A model generated the notes under the pieces. That model had not been told where the DNA came from. It saw only the letters and a list, made by a program, of their open reading frames with translations, and ran no database searches. Shown here piece after piece: positions 6,231-14,535 of a DNA stretch of 19,226 bases. This DNA is from CAYZXK01 sp964482395. Its GTDB lineage: Bacteria; Planctomycetota; Phycisphaerae; UBA1845; Fen-1342. The stretch covers positions 1 through 19,226 of the forward strand of contig CAYZXK010000095.1 in the NCBI GenBank assembly GCA_964482395.1, given 5' to 3'. The stretch's first letter is position 1. Each line of letters opens with the position of its first letter. The position numbers and the translations under genes are program-made.

Positions 6231-7685
6231 TCAGCCCGAAACCGCAGCGGCGGTCGCGGTCTTGGATTTCACGCGATAGAGGGCTTGGTCCAGATCAGCA
6301 ATGATGTCATCCGGGTGCTCGCCACCCACGCAGAGCCGGACCATATTCGGGGGGACGTTGGCCAGGCAGCGGCCGGCCTCGCCCTGCTGCAAATGAGTTG
6401 AGATGGCGGGAATGGTTGCCACGCTCTTGATCCGGCCCAGGTCGGTGGCCCGCCAGATTCGCTGGAGGCCGTCGAAAAACTGGCGGGCGGCCTCCGGGCC
6501 ACCCTTGACGCAAAATGACATCAGATGGCCGTACCGATTGACCGGCCGCCGGTATTGCTCGTCGTACTCGGCGTCCACCAGCCACATGTATCGACTGGCC
6601 AGCTCATGCAGCGGGTGATCGGGCAGGCCCAGATACTGGACGCTTTCGACCTGCGGATGATGGCTGAGAAATTCGGCCACCCGCATGGTGTTTCGACTGA
6701 GCAGGTCCATTTTCGATCGCAGCGTTCGCATATCGTTGAGCGTCATGATCGCCTGGAGGGGGTGCAGGTTGGGGCCGTAGTCGCGGTTGGGCAGGTACTT
6801 GATATACAGAGCGAAGTCCTGCTTCATGTCCTCGTTGTCGATGTTGGTGACGATGTTCTTGCGTGCGATTACCGCCCCGCACACCCCGAAGCCGCTGGTG
6901 GTCAGCGACTTGGTGGCCGATTGCACCACGATGTCGGCCCCGTGGCAGATTGGCCGCAGCAGGGCCGGAGTCGCCACCGTGCTGTCCACGATCAGCGGCA
7001 GATTGTGGCTGTGGGCCAAGTCCGCGACCGCGGCAATGTCGAAGAACCCCTGCTGCGGATTGCTGGGCAGCTCCCCGTACAAAAAACGCGTGTTCTCGTC
7101 GATCCGGCAGGCCCACTCGTCCAGCTTGGTCGGGTCCGCCACCCAGCGACACTCGATATCGCGCTCCTCGGTCATCCGCACCTGGAACTGCTGGAAGGTT
7201 CCGCCGTAGCACTGGGCGGTGGCCACGAAGTTGCGGGGTTCGTGGGCATGGCGCCGCTTGTGCACCAGGAAGGGCTGGACTGCCGTGAGGATCGCGGCCA
7301 TGCCCGAGGAGGTTGAGCAACAGGAGGTTTCCCCGTCGAACCCGTAGCCCTCCAGCAGGGCCAGGGTCCATTCGTAGTAGTAGGTAGATGGGTTGGCGAT
7401 CCGCGAGTAGCACCAAGTGGGGATCAGGTAGGCCAGGGCGGCGGCCATCTCATCCGAGTCGCGGTAGGCCTGCGACGCGCTCATGAAGATCGGCTCGATT
7501 ATCGCCCCCTGGTAGTCTTCCAGGGCGTCCTCCACGGAGTAGAGGCCGTGGACCGCGATAGTGTCGAACTTCCACTTCTTGACCACGTCGCGGATGTACT
7601 TGGCCCGGCGGGCCAGGTACGCGTTGTTCTTGTCGATGTACCGCTGCATTCCGGGGGTGATCTGAATTTCGTCGCTGCCGAACAC
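6231..7685 (-). CDS. Cys/Met-metabolism PLP-dependent enzyme (cystathionine gamma-synthase / O-acylhomoserine sulfhydrylase-like)
   Basis: About 484 aa. Family landmarks in order: CYSRIANPSTYYYE (the YSR..NP phosphate-binding element), SSGMAAILTAVQPF, NFVATAQCYGGTF, LYGELPSNPQQGFFDI, LIVDSTVATPALLRP (the Asp that contacts the pyridine nitrogen) and VVQSATKSLTTSG, whose Lys forms the Schiff base with PLP. Most relatives read SATKY followed by a Gly-His-like turn, so the TTSG version marks a divergent subfamily. It also has about 60 extra N-terminal residues. It should act on an activated homoserine or a sulfur amino acid, but synthase, sulfhydrylase and lyase activities cannot be told apart. 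Start: the ATG at 7700 has no ribosome binding site, whereas AGGAG (7697-7693) lies 7 nt before GTG at 7685, which I prefer. It is divergent from thrC. Confidence 0.85.
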   Translation of the reverse strand: MFGSDEIQITPGMQRYIDKNNAYLARRAKYIRDVVKKWKFDTIAVHGLYSVEDALEDYQGAIIEPIFMSASQAYRDSDEMAAALAYLIPTWCYSRIANPSTYYYEWTLALLEGYGFDGETSCCSTSSGMAAILTAVQPFLVHKRRHAHEPRNFVATAQCYGGTFQQFQVRMTEERDIECRWVADPTKLDEWACRIDENTRFLYGELPSNPQQGFFDIAAVADLAHSHNLPLIVDSTVATPALLRPICHGADIVVQSATKSLTTSGFGVCGAVIARKNIVTNIDNEDMKQDFALYIKYLPNRDYGPNLHPLQAIMTLNDMRTLRSKMDLLSRNTMRVAEFLSHHPQVESVQYLGLPDHPLHELASRYMWLVDAEYDEQYRRPVNRYGHLMSFCVKGGPEAARQFFDGLQRIWRATDLGRIKSVATIPAISTHLQQGEAGRCLANVPPNMVRLCVGGEHPDDIIADLDQALYRVKSKTATAAAVSG

Positions 7686-7735
7686 GGTCACGCTCCTCAT
7701 CTGCCGCTGGCCGTGGCTGCCCCGGCCAGGATATC

Positions 7736-7765
7736 AGTATACCGCATGCGTCGCCGCCGGGGCAA
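7736..7765 (-). promoter_or_regulatory. Candidate promoter for the PLP-enzyme gene, overlapping a repeated GTATACCG element
   Basis: On the minus strand TTGCCC (7765-7760) and TATACT (7741-7736) are 18 nt apart, matching consensus at 4 and 5 of 6 positions. The predicted start, near 7729, gives a leader of about 45 nt to the GTG. The -10 box overlaps GTATACCG (7737-7744), an 8-mer with a palindromic GTATAC core that recurs at 7784-7791, 47 bp away. Confidence 0.4.
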
Positions 7766-7871
7766 AGCCCTGGCCCGACCGCTGTATACCGGCTAAAGTG
7801 TAGCCGGCAGCAGCTCCTGGTGCGGCGGCCGCACGCAGCGCTGCCCAGGTTGACGAGTCCGGCCAGTCGAA

Positions 7872-9245
7872 ATGCTCCAGTCGCTGCGTTTTTACAGCAC
7901 CAACCGCCAGTCGCCGCGCGTGCGGCTGGACCAGGCCCTGCTCCAGGGTCAGGCCGCTGACCGCGGGCTGTTCTTGCCCGAAAGCTATCCGCCGCTCTCG
8001 GCCGACGAGCTGAAGTCCCTGACGGGTCAGCCCTACCCGGAAGTGGCCTATGAGGTCCTCCGCCGGTACACGGTCGGCGTGTTCGAGGACGCGATCCTGC
8101 GCTCGCTCTGCCAGGACGCGTACGACTTCGAGGTCCCGCTGGAGCACGTGACCGGGCGGTCGTACCTAATGCGCCTGGATCGCGGGCCGACTGCGTCTTT
8201 CAAGGACTTCGCCGCTCGGATGATGGCCCGCTGGATGGGCGAGCTGATCGGGCGACAGGGCGGCGATCTGGTCATTCTCACCGCCACGTCTGGCGATACC
8301 GGCAGCGCGGTCGCGCACGCCTACCACGGGGTGGAGCGGGTACAGGTGGTCGTGCTCTTTCCCCCGGCCGAGGTCTCGGACCGCCAACGCAAGCAGATGA
8401 CCACCATCGGGGGGAACGTGACGACTATTGCCGTAGATGGCAAGTTCGATGACTGCCAGGCGATGGTCAAACGGGCATTCGCCGACCCGGAGCTCGCCGA
8501 TCTGCACCTGACCTCGGCCAATTCGATCAACATCGGACGGCTGTTGCCGCAGTGCGTGTACTACGTGTACGCGTACGTGAACTTGGCAGACCTGGCAGCG
8601 GGCGAGCCGATGATCGTCTGCGTGCCGTCCGGTAACTTCGGGAACATGATGGGGGCGGTCATTGCCCGTCGGATGGGGCTGCCCATTCGCCGGCTCATCA
8701 TCGCTACCAACGCCAACGACGAAGTGCCTCTCTACCTGCGGACCGGACGGTACCAGAAGGTCGTCCCTTCCCGGGTCTGCATTTCCAACGCCATGAACGT
8801 CGGCCACCCCTCGAACCTGGCCCGGCTGGTCGACGTTTACGGCGGCTGGATGGACGAGAGCGGGCTGGTCCGGGAGCAGCCGGATTTGGAGCAGATGCGC
8901 CGGGACCTGTACGCGGTCAGCATTGACGACGATCAGACCCGGGCGACGATCAAGAGCGCTTACGAGCGTTACAACACGATCCTGGAACCCCACGGGGCGG
9001 TCGGCTGGGCGGGGTTGGAGCGGTACTTGGCGGAGCACCCGGAAGACGGCGAGTATGTCGCCGTCTCGGTTGAAACGGCCCACCCCGCCAAGTTCCCGGA
9101 GGAGATTCAGGCCACGATCGGCGTTACGCCGGAAACGCCGCCCAGTTTGGCCGGCCTGGAGAGCCGACCGGAACACTACGACACAATCCCGAACGACTAC
9201 CTGGCGCTTCGAGACCTGCTCCGTGAGCACTTTCGGTCGCCCTGA
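7872..9245 (+). CDS. thrC: Threonine synthase
   Basis: 457 aa, the length of the E. coli/yeast-type (class II) enzymes. It converts O-phosphohomoserine to L-threonine with PLP in the cytosol. The N-terminus has the typical opening FYSTNRQSP...LDQALLQGQAADRGLFLPE. TASFKDFAARMM carries the PLP lysine (about Lys111). LTATSGDTGSAVA and VPSGNFGNMMGAV are the phosphate-binding loops, and LTSANSINIGRLLPQ is a family block. ATG at 7872 is the natural N-terminus by family comparison, although no Shine-Dalgarno sequence is evident upstream (GTCGAA precedes it). The gene is divergent from the Cys/Met-type PLP enzyme. The two draw on the homoserine branch point, and the 180-bp region between them may hold shared control sites. 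Confidence 0.95.
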   Translation: MLQSLRFYSTNRQSPRVRLDQALLQGQAADRGLFLPESYPPLSADELKSLTGQPYPEVAYEVLRRYTVGVFEDAILRSLCQDAYDFEVPLEHVTGRSYLMRLDRGPTASFKDFAARMMARWMGELIGRQGGDLVILTATSGDTGSAVAHAYHGVERVQVVVLFPPAEVSDRQRKQMTTIGGNVTTIAVDGKFDDCQAMVKRAFADPELADLHLTSANSINIGRLLPQCVYYVYAYVNLADLAAGEPMIVCVPSGNFGNMMGAVIARRMGLPIRRLIIATNANDEVPLYLRTGRYQKVVPSRVCISNAMNVGHPSNLARLVDVYGGWMDESGLVREQPDLEQMRRDLYAVSIDDDQTRATIKSAYERYNTILEPHGAVGWAGLERYLAEHPEDGEYVAVSVETAHPAKFPEEIQATIGVTPETPPSLAGLESRPEHYDTIPNDYLALRDLLREHFRSP

Positions 9246-9277
9246 ACGCCACCATCTGTCCACCCCAGTCCGCGGGA

Positions 9278-9304
9278 GCCTGGAGCGCGAGCGAAGGGCC
9301 AGGC
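9278..9304 (+). terminator. Weak hairpin after thrC
   Basis: GCCTGG (9278-9283) pairs with CCAGGC (9299-9304) across a 15-nt loop, about 30 nt after the thrC stop. It has no T tract and is only a weak terminator candidate. The rest of the 284-bp gap before pilB also holds a small ACCGG/CCGGT hairpin (9330-9343), the palindrome GCGGGCCCGC and AT-rich patches (TTATTATT near 9377, TATATGATT near 9442). None of these forms a convincing promoter. Confidence 0.25.
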
Positions 9305-9529
9305 CGTGCAAGCCTCGGCGGTCAGGAACCGGCCAACCGGTCGGAGCGGCGGGCCCGCAGGGCCGTAGTAGAAGCGTTATTATTCGAGGCTGGCAGCGCC
9401 GATCCGACACATAGCGTGCCCCAGAAGCTTGTTTCGGAGGGTATATGATTGGACAATGGGGGGGCGAGAGGTAGCTGGAAGCGGCACCCGGCCCGCCGGC
9501 TCCGATCGACGGGCGGGCCTGGAGGAGCG

Positions 9530-11260
<1,731 letters not shown>

Positions 11261-11309
11261 CCGCCGGGCCCGTCGGCCGGACCGGCAAGGGCAGAAACGA
11301 GGTTCAACC

Positions 11310-12458
11310 GTGGCGACCGTTCACATTGACCGCTTGTTGGAAACCTGCATCCGGGTGGGTGCGTCCGATATCCACCTGCACGTGGGCCGGCCGCCTGTGC
11401 TCCGCATCGACGGAGCCCTGCGGACCCTGGAAACCAAGTCGCTGGAGCCCGACGACACCGTGGCCCTGATGAAGTCGGTGACGCCCGAGCGCAATCAACA
11501 GGAATTGCAGGAGGAGGGCGGGACGGACTATGGCTTTGCTTTCGGGGACAAGGGGCGTTTCCGGGTGTCGGTTTATCGCCAGAAAGGCAACATTTCGATG
11601 GCCTTGCGGCTGATCCCGTCGCGGATCCTCACGTTCGAGGAGATCGGCCTGCCCCCGATCACCAAGGCCCTGTGCCGCCGGCCGCGGGGGCTGTTCCTGG
11701 TTACCGGACCGACCGGCTCGGGCAAGACCACCACCCTGGCGACCATGCTGGACTACATCAACCGCTACGTCGGGGACCGGCACATCATCACCATCGAGGA
11801 CCCGATCGAGTATTACCACACCCACATCAAGTGCGTGGTGTCGCAGCGGGAGGTGGGCGTGGATGTGCCCAGCTTCGCCGAAGCTTTGCGCCGCTCGCTG
11901 CGTATGGACCCGGACGTGATTCTGGTCGGCGAGATGCGCGATCTGGAGACCATGGAAGCCGCGATCCGGGCCGCCGAGACCGGCCACCTAGTCTTCGCCA
12001 CTCTGCACACCACCGGCGCCCAAGGCACCATCAACCGGATCATCGACGCCTTCCCGGTGTCCCAGCAGGAGCAGGTGCGGGTGCAGCTCAGCACCAATCT
12101 ACTGGCAGTGCTCTCCCAGAACCTGCTGCCTCGCCTCGGCACCGGCGGCCGCGTCGCGGCCTACGAATTCCTGGTGATAACCCCCGCTATCTCCAACCTG
12201 ATCCGCGAGAACAAGACCTACCGCATCGACTCGGCCATCCAGACCGGCAAGAAATACGGCATGCAGTTGCTGGATGACCACCTGTGGCAACTCTACGACA
12301 ACGGGATCGTCGCCGCCGAGGAGTGCCTGGATCGAGCCCGGAATCCCTCGGAATTCCAAGCCAAAATCGAGGCCAAGCTGCGCGGCAGCACGGTGAGCGG
12401 GGCACTGGGCAAGAAGACCTACGAGGAGCAGATCCTGGAGAAGGAGAGCCAGGGCTGA
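11310..12458 (+). CDS. pilT: Type IV pilus retraction ATPase PilT
   Basis: 382 aa, typical for PilT. It is the hexameric motor that depolymerises pili for twitching motility and DNA uptake. ASDIHLHVGRPPVLRIDG (from about residue 18) is the family N-terminal signature. VTGPTGSGKTTT carries Walker A (133-140), TIEDPIEYYH is the Asp box, DVILVGEMRD is Walker B (202-211) and GHLVFATLHTTGA is the His box. The C-terminal retraction motif AIRNLIRE appears as AISNLIRE (293-300), with Ser for Arg. GTG start at 11310 with GAGG 7 nt upstream. It lies 49 bp after pilB and is presumably co-transcribed. No pilC, pilin or prepilin peptidase gene is in the window; the membrane-protein gene after it is separated by 188 bp and a hairpin. 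Confidence 0.93.
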   Translation: MATVHIDRLLETCIRVGASDIHLHVGRPPVLRIDGALRTLETKSLEPDDTVALMKSVTPERNQQELQEEGGTDYGFAFGDKGRFRVSVYRQKGNISMALRLIPSRILTFEEIGLPPITKALCRRPRGLFLVTGPTGSGKTTTLATMLDYINRYVGDRHIITIEDPIEYYHTHIKCVVSQREVGVDVPSFAEALRRSLRMDPDVILVGEMRDLETMEAAIRAAETGHLVFATLHTTGAQGTINRIIDAFPVSQQEQVRVQLSTNLLAVLSQNLLPRLGTGGRVAAYEFLVITPAISNLIRENKTYRIDSAIQTGKKYGMQLLDDHLWQLYDNGIVAAEECLDRARNPSEFQAKIEAKLRGSTVSGALGKKTYEEQILEKESQG

Positions 12459-12531
12459 GCCACCGCAGGCCGGTGCGCCAGCCGCAAAAGAGCGCGAAGC
12501 GGCGCCAGCGACTCAAAAACGCGGTAGGCCG

Positions 12532-12559
12532 GAGTCGGGGCGCCGGGACCGCCCGACTC
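12532..12559 (+). terminator. Hairpin after the pilBT operon
   Basis: GAGTCGGG (12532-12539) pairs perfectly with CCCGACTC (12552-12559) over a 12-nt loop, and flanking GCCG/CGGC bases could extend the stem past a bulge. It lies 74 nt after the pilT stop and before the next gene. Without a T tract, termination is plausible but not certain. Confidence 0.4.
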
Positions 12560-12646
12560 GGAGCTCCGGCGCCAGGAGGCCAATCGCCGGTCTGACGCTG
12601 CGGGTCCGATGGCAGGTGGGCTAGCAGATTGTGGACGGACGGCCAA

Positions 12647-13189
12647 ATGCGCTACTCCAGCGTTGTGGAAAGCGTTTTCTTCTGGCTGATGCTGCTGGCC
12701 GGCGCCGCGAGCCTGGCACCCTGCCTGGTTCTTCCGGCCTGGCTCGAGCGTCAAGCCCACTTGAGCTGCCTGGCGGCTCACCAGAAATACGTCGCCGACC
12801 TGCGCTACCGCCTGCAAAGTGCCCGCAAACAGATCGAGCATCTGGAGAATGATCCGGCGTATCTGCTGCGGCTGGCCGAGCATGACCTGGGCGGCCTGCT
12901 AAAGGTACCCAACGTTCGGACCATCCCGGTAGACCCGGGAACGCCCTTGGAGCAGGCCGGCCAGGCCGAGGCCGACGCGCCGTCGGTAACCGAAGATGAG
13001 CTGATCCCGGAGCTGTCAAGCGCGCTGGCCGAGCTGGTGCGACGCTGTCCCCGGGTGGACATGTTCGTGAATCCTGAAACGCGACCCGTGATCATGGTGA
13101 TGGGCGCCACCCTGCTGGCGGCCGCGATACTCTTGCTGGGACTGCCCAGCCAGCGCTGGCGGAAAGCGGACACTGCGGACGGCGGCTAG
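12647..13189 (+). CDS. Small membrane protein with FtsB/DivIC-like coiled coil and a second C-terminal helix
   Basis: 180 aa with ATG at 12647; a TTG at 12629 would add six residues, and neither has a good ribosome binding site. Residues 8-32 are a hydrophobic helix (VFFWLMLLAGAASLAPCLVLPAWL). Residues 35-66 look like a charged coiled coil. Then comes LENDPAYLLRLAEHDLG (66-82), which strongly recalls the NDP-Y-x-x-LAR-x-x-LG element that follows the coiled coil in FtsB/DivIC septum-formation proteins. An acidic linker leads to a second hydrophobic helix at about 148-166 (IMVMGATLLAAAILLLGL) and a short charged tail. FtsB is shorter and has only one helix, so this is either an unusual relative or a convergent envelope protein. 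Septum function is inference. It stands between pilT and a convergent TPR gene. Confidence 0.65.
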   Translation: MRYSSVVESVFFWLMLLAGAASLAPCLVLPAWLERQAHLSCLAAHQKYVADLRYRLQSARKQIEHLENDPAYLLRLAEHDLGGLLKVPNVRTIPVDPGTPLEQAGQAEADAPSVTEDELIPELSSALAELVRRCPRVDMFVNPETRPVIMVMGATLLAAAILLLGLPSQRWRKADTADGG

Positions 13190-13244
13190 CGACTCGCGGC
13201 TCTTCCGTGCCGAACGACCGCGCGCGAGCCTACGCCGCGAGTCG
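13190..13244. terminator. Perfect 11-bp inverted repeat in a convergent gap
   Basis: CGACTCGCGGC (13190-13200) and GCCGCGAGTCG (13234-13244) are exact reverse complements separated by 33 nt. The repeat begins on the base right after the TAG of the FtsB-like gene and lies before the end of the convergent TPR gene. It may terminate transcription from either side, though the loop is long and no T tract follows. Confidence 0.45.
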
Positions 13245-13329
13245 AGGCGACCAAAACCCAAAGCCCCGGCAATGGATGGTACCGCGGGTTGTGCCTGGGA
13301 GCAGATCAGCCCGCCGTGAGAGAGCAACC

Positions 13330-14406
13330 TCAGCGCTCCTGGAGTGGCATCCCGCGCTTGTCAGTTTCTTGGACGCTTCCCGCTGGCCGCTTGCCGCTTG
13401 ACGGCCAGGCCCCCGCGGCGGCCAGGTGTTCTTTGACCTCCGTTTGAGTCGGGTCGCATTCCAGCGAGCGGCGCCACCAGGTGATCGCCTGGTCGCACAG
13501 TTCGCGAGCATCATCGGCGGGCGTCTGGCAGTCGGCCCAGCTCAGCTCTGCCAGGCGGTTGAGTACCGGCACGTGACAGGGGTGGCGCTCCAGGTACTCC
13601 AGCAGGCCGGAGCGGGCCTGGTCGCTGCGCCCGAGTTTGGACAGTGCCAGGCTGAGATTCAGCAGGACGTCCGGCGTGTCCGGCTCACTTTCCAGCACCC
13701 GCCGGCAGTCGGCCGCGGCGGCAGACCACTCGTGCAGGTCCAGCAGTACCTCGGCGCGACGGGCCAGGGCCTCGCTGCTGGGCGACAACTCGATGGTCCG
13801 GTCCCACGCCCACCGAGCCTCGGCCAGATGCCCCAGAGCCTGGTGCGCGGCTGCCAGGTTGAACCAGCCGCGCGACCAATCCGGCCTCTCCTGCACCACC
13901 CGCTTGAGCACCACCAGCGCTTCGCTGAAGCGCCGGAGCCGCATCAGCAGTGCGGCCTGCTCGAAACGCAGTGCGCTATCGTCCGGATAGAGCTCGAGCA
14001 GTACCCTCAATGGTTGCAGAGCTTCCGACCAGCGGCCCATCTCCAGCAGAGCCGTCAGTTCGTCGCGCAAAGCCGCCGGCTGATACGGATCCTCTGCCAA
14101 CGCAGCCCGGGCTTCCTCCAGCCGCTCCGGGACTTTCCGAACCGCAGGGTCTTGAGCCCAGCGAGTGGCCGCCCCGGGGGCGACGGTCGACTGAGGCTCT
14201 TGGCCAGACTGAAGCAACTCTGTTGGCGGCGTTGGGGATGCGGACTGGGCTTGGGGCAGGGGAACCGGTGCCGCGTGGAGCGCAGGGGGCTGGACGCGGT
14301 TATCGGCCGGGCAGCGGGGTCCGCGAGCACCGCCAGTGACCAGGTACCGGACCACCAGGCCGAGCATGAGCGCGCAAACCAGCCCGAATGCGGCCAGCAG
14401 CTTCAT
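13330..14406 (-). CDS. Membrane-anchored TPR-repeat protein
   Basis: 358 aa. Residues 1-24 (MKLLAAFGLVCALMLGLVVRYLV) are an N-terminal hydrophobic segment without a lipobox or clear cleavage site, so it is probably an inner-membrane anchor. A Pro/Ala/Gln-rich linker spans about 30-90. From about 95 to 335 there are tandem 34-residue helical hairpins of TPR type, with recognisable units such as GRWSEALQPLRVLLELYPDD, WFNLAAAHQALGHLAEARWA and ALARRAEVLLDLHEWSAAAA. The C-terminus (after AAAGAWPSS) is polar and disordered-looking. TPR proteins scaffold complexes, and no partner can be named. The ATG at 14406 has AAGGAG 9 nt upstream. It lies 129 bp downstream of the ABC permease gene on the same strand, with a hairpin between, so it may or may not be in that operon. 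Confidence 0.85.
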   Translation of the reverse strand: MKLLAAFGLVCALMLGLVVRYLVTGGARGPRCPADNRVQPPALHAAPVPLPQAQSASPTPPTELLQSGQEPQSTVAPGAATRWAQDPAVRKVPERLEEARAALAEDPYQPAALRDELTALLEMGRWSEALQPLRVLLELYPDDSALRFEQAALLMRLRRFSEALVVLKRVVQERPDWSRGWFNLAAAHQALGHLAEARWAWDRTIELSPSSEALARRAEVLLDLHEWSAAAADCRRVLESEPDTPDVLLNLSLALSKLGRSDQARSGLLEYLERHPCHVPVLNRLAELSWADCQTPADDARELCDQAITWWRRSLECDPTQTEVKEHLAAAGAWPSSGKRPAGSVQETDKRGMPLQER

Positions 14407-14465
14407 GACCAGGGACTCCTTCGCGGGCCGCCAGTGGCGTGCCGGAAGAGAGCACCCGTACCGGC

Positions 14466-14484
14466 CCGCGGTCGCCTGCCGCGG
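14466..14484 (-). terminator. Hairpin between the ABC permease gene and the TPR gene
   Basis: Two copies of the self-complementary CCGCGG (14466-14471 and 14479-14484) form a 6-bp stem around a 7-nt loop, with two more G-C pairs possible beyond a mismatch. It lies about 50 nt after the permease stop on the minus strand. It has no T tract, so it may attenuate rather than stop transcription into the TPR gene. Confidence 0.3.
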
Positions 14485-14535
14485 CCCGCCCGCCGGTCTG
14501 GTCTGGAGCCGGGGTTACGGTTTCTCAACCGCCTG

